DNA of 62,793 bases from Microbacterium album (lineage in GTDB: Bacteria; Actinomycetota; Actinomycetes; Actinomycetales; Microbacteriaceae): positions 1 to 62,793 of the forward strand of contig NZ_BMJY01000015.1 in NCBI RefSeq assembly GCF_014643695.1, in the 5' to 3' direction. Shown piece by piece: positions 53,118 through 61,236 of this stretch. The notes under the pieces are model-generated. The model saw only the letters and a program-made list of their open reading frames with translations, was not told the DNA's origin and did not search any database. Numbering within the stretch: the first letter of the stretch is position 1; each line of letters starts with the position of its first letter. The position numbers and the translations under genes were made by a program.

Positions 53118-54869
53118 ATGCGCGACCTGCGAAGCAACCTCCCCCCGACGTCCGCGCTCGGCATCGCCCGCCGTGCGCACTGGCGGTCGCTGGGAATCCC
53201 CGCCGAGGACCTCACGCGACCCAAGGTGGCGATCGTCAACACCTCGAGCGATCTGGCCGCGTGCTACGCCCACCTCGACGACATCGTCCCCGTGCTCAAG
53301 CACGAGCTGCGCGCCCGCGGTGTGATCCCCTTCGAGATCCGCACGACGGCGCCGTCCGATTTCGTCACGAGCGCCGGCCGCGCCGGCCGCTACATCCTTC
53401 CGAGCCGTGACCTGATCGTCGACGACATCGAGGCGGCCGTCGAAGGCGCCAAGCTCGACGCGATGATCTGCCTGTCGTCGTGCGACAAGACCACGCCCGG
53501 CCACCTCATGGCGGCGGGCCGCCTCGACATCCCCACCGTCGTCATCCCGTGCGGATATCAGCACTCGGGCCTCGCGGCGGGCCGTGAGGCGGACGTCGAG
53601 GAGGTCTTCCTGCTCGCGTCGAAGGCGGCCGTCACGGGCGGCCCGACCGACGAGCTGGAGGAGCTCGCGGACGACGCGATCCTCAGCCCGGGCGTGTGCG
53701 CGGGGCTTGCGACGGCCAACTCCATGCACATCATCGCCGAGGTGCTCGGGATGGCCGTCCCGGGCGCGGCGCCCGTGCGCGCGGGCAGCGAGCGGATGTG
53801 GGACAGCGTGCGCCGATCCGCCGCAGCACTCGTCGATGCGCTGGAGCACGACCGGCGTCCCCGCACGCTCATCACCGCCGGATCCATCCGCAACGCCGTG
53901 CGCACGATGCTCGCGGTCGGCGGCTCCATCAACACGATCAAGCACCTGCAGGCCATCGGGATCGAGGCCCGCGTCGAGATCGACGTCTGGGAGGAGTTCC
54001 GGGTCCTGGGGCGGCAGACGCCGCTGCTCGCGTCGGTGCGGCCGAACGGACCGGCCCTCACGGAGCAGTTCGAGGACGCCGGCGGCGCCGCCACGGTGCT
54101 GCGCGAGTTGCTGCCCCTGCTCGACGGCGATCAGCTCAGCGTCACGGGACGGACGCTCGCCGAGGTGTGCGCGCAGGCGCGGCCCGCCGACGGGGAGATC
54201 ATCCGTCCGCTCGACCGCCCGTTCGGCACGGATCCCGCCATCACGGTGCTGCGCGGCAGCCTCGCCCCGGGCGGCGCGGTCGCCAAACGGCCCGTCCCGG
54301 ATCCCGGACCGCATCGGTTCACCGGACCGGCGCGGGTGTTCTCCAACCGGGAGGAGGCGATCGCAGGCATCACGAGCGGGCGCCTGCGCGAGGGCGACGT
54401 CGCCGTCATCCGCGGCATCGGCGTCTCCGGGGCCCCGGGCATGGGCATGACGAGCGCGTTCATCTTCGCGCTGCACGCGCGTGGGCTGCAGCACAGCGTC
54501 GCGCTCGTCACGGACGGTCAGTTCAGCGGCCTGGTGAACCAGGGGGTCACCGTGGGCGAGGTCTCGCCCGAGGCGGCCGCGGGAGGTCCGCTCGGCAAGG
54601 TGCGCGACGGCGACGTCATCGACATCGACCTGCGCACGGGTGCTCTCGACCTCCTCGTGGACCCCGAGGAGCTCGCGGAGCGTCCCGCCTTCCAGCCGCC
54701 CGCCGATCGTGACACCGGCGGGGGCTTCCTCGACCAGTACGAGCAGCTCGTGCAGCCCCTCAGCTGCGGTGCGGTGCTGTGCGCTCGCAAGGACGCGGGC
54801 CGGTGCGAGCGCGAGACCGCGGCGGCACCGGCCGGCGCCGACATCCCGATCCTCAAGGAGGCCCCATGA
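53118..54869 (+). CDS. IlvD/Edd-family dehydratase
   Basis: 583 residues from ATG 53118, six bases after GGAGAGG; an ATG at 53103 would add five. The family's iron-sulfur and substrate region appears as LSSCDKTTPGHLMAAGRLDIPT and SPGVCAGLATANSMHIIAEVLGMAVPGAAP, and the C-terminal domain as GDVAVIRGIGVSGAPGMGM and LVTDGQFSGL. Members dehydrate dihydroxy acids (DHAD) or sugar acids. The N-terminal Cys position reads NTSSDLAACYAHL, so the cluster ligands are shifted relative to classical IlvD. Clustering with an FAD oxidoreductase and an IclR regulator favours a catabolic sugar-acid role over isoleucine/valine synthesis. Confidence 0.85.
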   Translation: MRDLRSNLPPTSALGIARRAHWRSLGIPAEDLTRPKVAIVNTSSDLAACYAHLDDIVPVLKHELRARGVIPFEIRTTAPSDFVTSAGRAGRYILPSRDLIVDDIEAAVEGAKLDAMICLSSCDKTTPGHLMAAGRLDIPTVVIPCGYQHSGLAAGREADVEEVFLLASKAAVTGGPTDELEELADDAILSPGVCAGLATANSMHIIAEVLGMAVPGAAPVRAGSERMWDSVRRSAAALVDALEHDRRPRTLITAGSIRNAVRTMLAVGGSINTIKHLQAIGIEARVEIDVWEEFRVLGRQTPLLASVRPNGPALTEQFEDAGGAATVLRELLPLLDGDQLSVTGRTLAEVCAQARPADGEIIRPLDRPFGTDPAITVLRGSLAPGGAVAKRPVPDPGPHRFTGPARVFSNREEAIAGITSGRLREGDVAVIRGIGVSGAPGMGMTSAFIFALHARGLQHSVALVTDGQFSGLVNQGVTVGEVSPEAAAGGPLGKVRDGDVIDIDLRTGALDLLVDPEELAERPAFQPPADRDTGGGFLDQYEQLVQPLSCGAVLCARKDAGRCERETAAAPAGADIPILKEAP

Positions 54870-56248
54870 CCGCCACCGTGCACCTTCCCGCCGCCGACGT
54901 CCCGGTGATCGGCGAGTACGACGTCGTCGTGATCGGGGGCGGGCCGGCGGGGCTGTTCGCCGCCGTCTCCGCCGGCCGCCAGGGGCTGTCGACGCTGCTG
55001 GTGGAGCGCTACGGCTTCCTCGGAGGCGCCGGCACGATGGGCGGCCTGGCGACGTTCTGCGGCCTGCACGCTCGCGTCCACGGCGAGGACGTCCGGGTCG
55101 TGCGGGGGCACACCGACGAGCTCCTGGAGCGGCTCGAACGACTCGACGGCATCAACCGGCCGCACCTGACGATCGAGGACCGCATCATGGCGGTGTCGTT
55201 CGACATCTCCGCGTACAAGATCGCCGCGGACGAGATGGTGCTCGCCTCGGGCGCCGACCTGCTGTTCCACGCCCAGGCCGTTGATCTCGTGATGGCCGAC
55301 GAGCACCGGATCGACGCGGTCGTGATCGAGTCGAAGTCGGGTCGGCAGGCGGTGCGGGGGCGGATCTTCGTGGACGGCTCGGGGGACGGCGACCTTGCCG
55401 CGTGGTCGGGTGCGCCGTTCGAGCGCGCCGAGCGGCTGCTGTACCCCTCGATCATGTTCCGCATCAACGGCGTCGATCCGGTCAAGGCGGGCCCGGCCTG
55501 GCAGACGGTACGTGAGCGGATGGAGGCCGCCGAGGCGGCCGGCACGCACTCGTTCCCCCGCAAGAAGCCGATCGTGCGGCCGCAGCGCAACCCCATCGAG
55601 TGGCGCTCGAACGTCACGCAGCTCAGCAACCCGGACGGCACGGCGGTCGACGGCACGGACGTGCGCCAGCTCACCCACGGCGAGATCCAGGGCCGGCAGC
55701 AGGTGAAGGACGTGTTCGCGTTCATCCGCGAGCACACCCCGGGCTTCGAGGACGCGTACGTGGTCGACATCGCACCGCAGATCGGCATCCGGGAGACCCG
55801 GCGCATCGTCGGCCGGTATCAGCTGACCGAGGACGACGTGCTCGACTGCGTCGACTTCCCCGACACGATCGGGGTCAACGGCTGGCCGACCGAGGCGCAC
55901 GTGCAGGGCGACGTCCGCTTCGTCTTCCCGCGCGCGGAGGACTCGCGCGGCTTCCACCAGCTGCCGTTCCGGATGATCGTGCCGCAGCGGGTGGAGAACC
56001 TCTTCGTCGTGGGCCGCTGCGCATCCATGACGCAGGGCGGACAGTCGTCGGGACGCGTGACGGGCCCCTGCTTCGCGATGGGCCAGGCGGCCGGTACCGC
56101 CGCGGCGCTCGCGCTCGCCGCGGGGACCCCCGTGGGCGACGTGGACGTGTCGACGCTGCAGGAGCGTCTCGTAGCCGACGGCGTCTACCTCGGCACCGAC
56201 CTGGCGCCCGACGCGCCCGCGCTGTCCGCGGGTTCCGTCGGGGTCTGA
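54866..56248 (+). CDS. FAD-dependent oxidoreductase
   Basis: 460 residues. Dinucleotide-binding motif VVVIGGGPAGLFAAVSAGRQG followed by VERYGFLGGAGTMGGL, as in the FAD_oxidored family (PF12831). The C-terminal FAD contact is ENLFVVGRCASMTQGGQSSGRVTGPCFAMGQAAGTAAAL. It is cytoplasmic with no signal peptide. Its ATG overlaps the dehydratase stop as ATGA, so the two act in one pathway. Substrate unknown. Confidence 0.85.
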   Translation: MTATVHLPAADVPVIGEYDVVVIGGGPAGLFAAVSAGRQGLSTLLVERYGFLGGAGTMGGLATFCGLHARVHGEDVRVVRGHTDELLERLERLDGINRPHLTIEDRIMAVSFDISAYKIAADEMVLASGADLLFHAQAVDLVMADEHRIDAVVIESKSGRQAVRGRIFVDGSGDGDLAAWSGAPFERAERLLYPSIMFRINGVDPVKAGPAWQTVRERMEAAEAAGTHSFPRKKPIVRPQRNPIEWRSNVTQLSNPDGTAVDGTDVRQLTHGEIQGRQQVKDVFAFIREHTPGFEDAYVVDIAPQIGIRETRRIVGRYQLTEDDVLDCVDFPDTIGVNGWPTEAHVQGDVRFVFPRAEDSRGFHQLPFRMIVPQRVENLFVVGRCASMTQGGQSSGRVTGPCFAMGQAAGTAAALALAAGTPVGDVDVSTLQERLVADGVYLGTDLAPDAPALSAGSVGV

Positions 56249-56281
56249 CCTCCATCGACCGGCAGCGCCGGCCGACGCGGG

Positions 56282-57067
56282 TCACCGTCGGCCGGCGAGG
56301 GCGCGGGTGATGCCGCCGGCTGCGACGCGGACGAGGTGCAGCGCGTCCCGCTCGGCGGTGTCGCCCGCCTTGACCACGAGGGACAGTGACGCGATGACGG
56401 CCCCGCCGGGGGCGACGATGGGCGCCGCGACGGCCATGTAGTCGGGGTTGAGCTCCGGACTGCTCGTCGCGTACCCGCGCGCGTGCACGTGCGCGAGCAC
56501 GTTGCGCACCTCGTCGAGCGGCGGCAGCCCATCCTCGGCGTCCGCCAGGGCCCGCAGCGTCTCCTCCCGCTCCTCGGGAGGGGCGTAGGCGAGCAGGACC
56601 TTGCCCGTGGCCGAGTGGTACATCGGGAGCCGACCGCCCACCCGGCCGCGGTGCAGCACCTGGTGAGGGCTCTGGAAGCGTTCGACGAACACGACCTCCA
56701 GGCCCTCCTTAATCGCGAGGTGCACCGAGTAGTGCGTGATCTCGTACAGATCGTGCATGAAGGGCCGCGCGACTCGCTGCAGCGCCATGGACCTGGGGGC
56801 GAGGGTCGAGACCTCCCACAGCCTCAGCCCGATGTGGTACCGACCGCCCGGCTCCCGCTCGAGGGCGCCCCACGCGGTCAGACGCTCCACGATGCGGTAG
56901 GTCGTCGCGATGGGAAGCCCGGAGTGGCGGCTGATCTCCGACAGCGTCTGGCGGGTGCGGTCGTGGCGGAAGGTGTCGATCACCGACAGCGCTCGGTCGA
57001 TCGAGCGCGGAACGGGCCGCTCGCCGCCGGTCGTCTGCGTGCTCCGCGCTTCGCGGGTATCGCTCAT
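56282..57067 (-). CDS. IclR-family transcriptional regulator
   Basis: 261 residues from ATG 57067, which follows GGAGG; a GTG at 57079 is also possible. The N-terminal winged helix is SIDRALSVIDTFRHDRTRQTLSEISRHSGLPIATTYRIVERL. The C-terminal effector domain has LPMYHSATGKVLLAY, the usual IclR ligand-binding block, and ends with a dimer helix. IclR proteins control catabolic operons in response to small acids. It sits between the dehydratase/FAD operon and the CGSC gene pair, and is a plausible regulator of both. Confidence 0.9.
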   Translation of the reverse strand: MSDTREARSTQTTGGERPVPRSIDRALSVIDTFRHDRTRQTLSEISRHSGLPIATTYRIVERLTAWGALEREPGGRYHIGLRLWEVSTLAPRSMALQRVARPFMHDLYEITHYSVHLAIKEGLEVVFVERFQSPHQVLHRGRVGGRLPMYHSATGKVLLAYAPPEEREETLRALADAEDGLPPLDEVRNVLAHVHARGYATSSPELNPDYMAVAAPIVAPGGAVIASLSLVVKAGDTAERDALHLVRVAAGGITRALAGRR

Positions 57068-57218
57068 GCTCGCCTCCACGCTGTCGGCGGGCCTCGTCGC
57101 CCGCTCCGTCCGCGCCGGGAGTCGGACGCGCCGACCCGACCGGGATGCCAGGCTACGCCCGCGAGGGGGCAGTGCGGCAGGGCCTTTCCCCGCCGGCGGA
57201 AGACCGCGGCGGTCGCGC

Positions 57219-57256
57219 GGAGCCGGCGGGGGCCGCCCGTGAGCCCCGCCGGCTCC
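57219..57256 (-). terminator. Strong hairpin after the CGSC operon
   Basis: Perfect 13-base arms at 57219-57231 and 57244-57256 (GGAGCCGGCGGGG and its complement) with a 12-base loop, 11 bases beyond the stop at 57267. It should end the reverse-strand operon before iclR. The remainder of the 199-base gap shows no gene. Confidence 0.75.
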
Positions 57257-57266
57257 CCGCCTCCCG

Positions 57267-58373
57267 TCAGCGCGTCTGGACCCGCACGGCCGAGAACGGT
57301 TCCTTGCGCGGCGGATTGAGGGTGAAGATCTCCACGACGCTCGAGACCCCGGCGTTGTCCGCTCCGGCGACCACGATCTGAACCGAGCTGGGATCGCTCA
57401 GGAGCGCCACGTCGTCCGGCGCATCCGTGCCGCTTGCGGTGTCGGGCATGGAGTCCGGGTGGGCGGTCGCGAGGCGCCAGCGCGTCTTGCGCGACAGGGC
57501 GTCCTTGCCCACCGCCGCGAGCTCGGCGCGCGAGCGTCGCGCGTGCTCGAACACGAACCGGCGCAGGTCCTCCTTGGACCATCCGGCGTCCGCGAAGGCC
57601 TGTGCGTGCTCCGGCACCAGCACGAGCAGGGCGCTCGTGTATTCGTGGATGAGCGCACCCGTGCGGCAGATGCTGTCGACGAAGTCCAGCGCGAGCTGCT
57701 CGGGCGCCATGGTGTGCCGAGCCTCGATGTGCAGCACCGACCGGATGACGAACGCCGTGACGACGCTGTCGGCGGCGTCGAAGCCGCGTTCCACGTGGAA
57801 CGGCTCCCACGGGCTCTGCTCCTCGTTCTCCCCGATCACGGCCGAGTACTTCGACGGGTTGCCCTGCGTCGCCTGGTCGAGCTTGTGCGGTCGCAGCCCG
57901 AAGACGTTGATGCAGCCGAGCCGGATGGCGCGCCCGATCGTCGCGTTCGCGCGGTGCCCGGAGCCGTAGATGTTGCCGCGGCTGTTGATGTCGAGCTGCT
58001 CGCGGGCGGGGCCGTTCACCACCAGGAACGGCGCCGTCCCCGTCGTCGACTGCCAGATTCCGCGGGCGGGGTGCGGCTCGAGGGCGATCGCTTCCCAGGC
58101 CGCGACGACGACGGGGAAGTACTCCGGCTTGCAGCCCGCGAGCGCCGCGTTGATCGCAGCGAGCCGGACGGTCATGTCACGGTTGAGGTGCGGAATGCGG
58201 AAGAGCACCTCCTCCTGGTCGCGGTCAACGGCCGCGAGGAACTCTCCCAGCAGCGACTCGGTCACGGGCACGACCGGCAGACCGTCGGTCCATTCGTTGT
58301 CCCAGTAGTGCTCCTGGGCCGCGCGCACCTGTCCTGCGTCGACCGCGGGTGCGGCAAGGCTCGTCGTCGCCAT
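57267..58373 (-). CDS. Conserved protein partnered with a UGSC-family protein
   Basis: 368 residues, soluble. Conserved-looking blocks are NEWTDGLPVVPVTESLLGEFLAAV, RLAAINAALAGCKPEYFPVVVAAWEAI, FLVVNGPAREQLDINSRGNIYGSGHRANATIGRAIRL and NPSKYSAVIGENEEQSPWEPFHVERGF. I recall such proteins encoded beside UGSC-family genes, but no reaction is established to my knowledge. Two Cys (in AGCKPEY and LGCINVF) could be redox-active. One base separates its ATG from the upstream gene's stop, and GGAGGACTGAC provides a ribosome site inside that gene, so the two are strictly coupled. Confidence 0.7.
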   Translation of the reverse strand: MATTSLAAPAVDAGQVRAAQEHYWDNEWTDGLPVVPVTESLLGEFLAAVDRDQEEVLFRIPHLNRDMTVRLAAINAALAGCKPEYFPVVVAAWEAIALEPHPARGIWQSTTGTAPFLVVNGPAREQLDINSRGNIYGSGHRANATIGRAIRLGCINVFGLRPHKLDQATQGNPSKYSAVIGENEEQSPWEPFHVERGFDAADSVVTAFVIRSVLHIEARHTMAPEQLALDFVDSICRTGALIHEYTSALLVLVPEHAQAFADAGWSKEDLRRFVFEHARRSRAELAAVGKDALSRKTRWRLATAHPDSMPDTASGTDAPDDVALLSDPSSVQIVVAGADNAGVSSVVEIFTLNPPRKEPFSAVRVQTR

Positions 58374-58374
58374 G

Positions 58375-58911
58375 TCAGTCCTCCACTCCGAGAATGCGTA
58401 CGATCTCCGGGATCGCGGTCTCCGCCCGCTCGCGCAGCTCCTCGGCGCTCAGGCTCGCGATGGGGTGCTGGACCGCGATGAACTCGAAGCCCGGGAACCC
58501 CTGCACCGCCGCCATCGCCTGCCCGGACGGATAGAACGACGACGAGACGATGCTGACCGTGGGAACGCCGGCGCGCTCGAGCAGGATGCCGTCGGCCACC
58601 GTCGCGGCGCTGCACGAGCCGCAGTCGCCGACGGCCGTCACGACGACGTCCACCTCCTGGACGAGCTGCTCCAGCAGCTCGTCCGACGCGGGGGTTCCGA
58701 AGTAGTCCTTGGTGTAGAGCCTGGTCGCGCCCGCCCCGTACTGCTGCGTCAGGACGTCGCCGATCTCCTCGAGCAGGCGGGTGGCGTTCACCTTGGTGTT
58801 GTCGAGCAGGCCCACCGTGGCGCCGCGCAGGGTGCCGGGGCGGGGGGCGAGAGTGCTCTCGTCGGCTCGTGCGTCGGTCCCGGTGGGATCGAGCAGGGCT
58901 TCCATCGTCAT
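58375..58911 (-). CDS. UGSC-family protein, Cys (CGSC) form
   Basis: 178 residues from ATG 58911, seven bases after GGAGG; a GTG at 58926 is less likely because it overlaps the ribosome site. The key motif is VVVTAVGDCGSCSAATVADG with C97-G-S-C100. UGSC proteins are defined by a [Sec/Cys/Thr]-Gly-Ser-Cys motif; here the first position is Cys. The surrounding fold (alternating beta strand and helix, then a helix after ERAGVPTVS) also resembles the Sec-containing B subunit of glycine reductase, whose core motif is UGTC (recalled, not checked). It is inferred to use C97 as a nucleophile or redox centre. Substrate unknown. Confidence 0.75.
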   Translation of the reverse strand: MTMEALLDPTGTDARADESTLAPRPGTLRGATVGLLDNTKVNATRLLEEIGDVLTQQYGAGATRLYTKDYFGTPASDELLEQLVQEVDVVVTAVGDCGSCSAATVADGILLERAGVPTVSIVSSSFYPSGQAMAAVQGFPGFEFIAVQHPIASLSAEELRERAETAIPEIVRILGVED

Positions 58912-58933
58912 CGCGTGTACCTCCACAGTGAGT

Positions 58934-58948
58934 CGCTGACGGTCAGCG
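58934..58948. promoter_or_regulatory. 15-bp palindromic operator before the UGSC operon
   Basis: CGCTGAC-G-GTCAGCG is a perfect 7-1-7 palindrome, 23 bases upstream of the proposed start. The size is typical of IclR-family operators and the iclR gene lies just beyond the operon. Confidence 0.6.
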
Positions 58949-59104
58949 TCAGTGAAGCACCGCGATCCCCGCGCGCGTCGGCGCTTTCCGGGCAGTGAAA
59001 AGCGCGTGCTTCCGGGGGACGGAAGCCCGCGCTCCGGCAGAGGGGAGCGTCACCGGCCGCATCCCATCGGGGCGCGCGGGGTGTGCGGGACATAGGCTGG
59101 ATGC

Positions 59105-60154
59105 ATGCACGGGGAGTACAAGGTGCCCGGCGGAAAGCTCGTCGTGGTCGACCTGGACGTCGTCGACGGACGGATCGCGCGGTTCCAGCTCGCGGGCGAC
59201 TTCTTCCTCGAGCCCGACGACGCGCTGCTCGATATCAACGCGGCCGTCGAGGGACTGCCCGAGACGGCCGACGTGCCCGCCATCGCGGCGGCCGTGCGGG
59301 GAGCGCTCCCCCCGGGCGCGCAGCTGCTGGGCTTCACGCCCGAGGCGGTCGGCACCGCGGTGCGACGTGCCCTCGTCACGGCCTCGGGCTGGCAGGACTT
59401 CGAGTGGGAGATCGTGCACGACCCCGCCGTCTCGCCGCGCATGAACCTCGCGCTCGACGAGGTGCTCACGTCGCGCGTGGGCGACGGGCGGCGCAGGCCC
59501 ACGCTGCGCATCTGGGAGTGGGACGAGTCGGCCGTCGTGATCGGCTCCTTCCAGTCGTACCGCAACGAGGTCGATCCCGAGGGCGCGGCCCGCCACGGCT
59601 TCGACGTCGTGCGCCGCATCTCGGGCGGCGGCGCGATGCTCATGGGCGCGGGCCAGATCATCACGTACTCGCTGCACGTGCCCGCCTCGCTCGTCGCCGG
59701 CCTGACGTTCGCCGATTCCTACGCGTTCCTCGACGACTGGGTGCTGCAGGCCCTGCGCTCGCTCGGGATCGAGGCCACGTACCAGCCGCTCAACGACATC
59801 GCGAGCCCGTCCGGCAAGATCGGGGGCGCCGCGCAGAAGCGGCTCGCCAACGGCGGGGTCCTGCACCACGCGACGCTCAGCTACGACATCGACGGGCAGG
59901 TGCTCACCGAGGTGCTCCGGATCGGGCGCGAGAAGCTGAGCGACAAGGGCACCGCCTCGGCCGCGAAGCGCGTCGATCCCCTGCGCCGCCAGACGGGGAT
60001 GTCCCGGGAGGAGATCATCCGTCGCCTGGTCGACACCTTCCAGGCCTTCACGGGGGCGGCCTCCGGCACGGTGGCCGCGGACGAGCTCGCCGAGGCCGAG
60101 GCCCTCGTGGCGTCGAAGTTCGGCACGGACGCCTGGCTCCACCGCGTGCCCTGA
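59105..60154 (+). CDS. Lipoate-protein ligase with N-terminal LplB-like domain
   Basis: 349 residues. Residues 1-90 (MHGEYKVPGGKLVVVDLDV, GDFFLEPDDALLDINAAVEGLP) resemble the small accessory domain that follows LplA in many bacteria or is a separate LplB in archaea; here it comes first. The catalytic domain has RRISGGGAMLMGAGQIITYSL and the active-site Lys238 in SGKIGGAAQKR. It attaches lipoate to lipoyl domains using ATP. TAGGCT ends six bases before the ATG. It is not obviously in an operon with its neighbours. Confidence 0.85.
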   Translation: MHGEYKVPGGKLVVVDLDVVDGRIARFQLAGDFFLEPDDALLDINAAVEGLPETADVPAIAAAVRGALPPGAQLLGFTPEAVGTAVRRALVTASGWQDFEWEIVHDPAVSPRMNLALDEVLTSRVGDGRRRPTLRIWEWDESAVVIGSFQSYRNEVDPEGAARHGFDVVRRISGGGAMLMGAGQIITYSLHVPASLVAGLTFADSYAFLDDWVLQALRSLGIEATYQPLNDIASPSGKIGGAAQKRLANGGVLHHATLSYDIDGQVLTEVLRIGREKLSDKGTASAAKRVDPLRRQTGMSREEIIRRLVDTFQAFTGAASGTVAADELAEAEALVASKFGTDAWLHRVP

Positions 60155-60209
60155 CGGCCGGCCCGCCCGGGCCTTCACTCGAGAGGGCCGGGTCCGTAGG
60201 GTGAGCCGT

Positions 60210-61193
60210 ATGCGATTCGGAATCTTCATCCCGCAGGGCTGGCGCTTCGACCTCGTCGACATCGACCCGGAGCAGCACTGGAGCACGATGCAGTCCCTCG
60301 CGCTCCACGCCGACGCCGGCCCGTGGGAGTCGCTGTGGGTCTTCGACCACTTCCACACGACGCCGATCCCGAGCGACGAGGCGACGCACGAGGCGTGGAC
60401 GCTCATGTCGGCCTTCGCGGCGTCCACCGCGCGGATCCGCCTGGGCCAGATGTGCACGTGCATGGGCTACCGCAACCCCGCGTACCTCGCGAAGGTGGCC
60501 GCGACGGTCGACCACGTGTCGGCCGGCCGCGTCGAGATGGGCATCGGCGGAGGATGGTACGAGCACGAGTGGAGCGCGTACGGCTACGGCTTCCCGCCCG
60601 TGGCCGAACGGCTCGCGGCGCTCGGTGAGGGCGTCGAGATCATGCGGCAGGCGTGGCAGACGGGCACGGCGACCCTCCAGGGGAAGCACTTCCAGGTGGA
60701 CGGCGCCATCTGCCGCCCGCTGCCGGTGCAGGGCGGCGGCATCCCCTTCTGGATCGCGGGAGGCGGCGAGAAGGTCACGCTCAAGATCGCCGCCAAGTAC
60801 GCCTCCTACACGAACTTCTCCGGGGACCGGGAGGGCTTCCAGCACAAGAGCGCGGTGCTGCGCGGCCACACCGACCGGATCGGGCGCGACTTCGACGAGA
60901 TCGTCCGCTCGGCGAACTACCACACGGTGATCGGCGAGACCGAGGCCGAGGTCGCCGACCGCCTGAAGGCCGTCAGGGCCCGGCTGGCCCCGTACCTGGG
61001 CGACCGCATCGACGGGTTCATGGACAGCTTCACGGGATCGCAGGGCGTGGGCACGGTCGAGCAGGTGACCGAGCGGCTGGCCGCGATGGGAGAGCTCGGG
61101 ATGGCGTACGCGATCCACTACTTCCCCGAGGCGGCGTACGACACGACCGGCATCGAGCTGTTCGAGGAGAAGGTCATCCCCGCCCTGGCCTGA
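60210..61193 (+). CDS. LLM-class F420-dependent oxidoreductase
   Basis: 327 residues from ATG 60210. A GTG at 60201 adds three residues, but MRFGIFIPQGWRFDLVDI is the usual family start. Luciferase-like core: LWVFDHFHTTP, IRLGQMCTCMGYRNPAYLAKVAATVDHVSAGRVEMGIGGGWYEHE, PFWIAGGGEKVTLKIAAKY. This group uses F420; the substrate is unknown. TAGGGT lies seven bases before the ATG. It follows the lipoate ligase on the same strand by 55 bases. Confidence 0.88.
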   Translation: MRFGIFIPQGWRFDLVDIDPEQHWSTMQSLALHADAGPWESLWVFDHFHTTPIPSDEATHEAWTLMSAFAASTARIRLGQMCTCMGYRNPAYLAKVAATVDHVSAGRVEMGIGGGWYEHEWSAYGYGFPPVAERLAALGEGVEIMRQAWQTGTATLQGKHFQVDGAICRPLPVQGGGIPFWIAGGGEKVTLKIAAKYASYTNFSGDREGFQHKSAVLRGHTDRIGRDFDEIVRSANYHTVIGETEAEVADRLKAVRARLAPYLGDRIDGFMDSFTGSQGVGTVEQVTERLAAMGELGMAYAIHYFPEAAYDTTGIELFEEKVIPALA

Positions 61194-61236
61194 GCCGGCG
61201 TCCCGGATGTCGGAGGGTGGGCCTACCCTCGACGAC

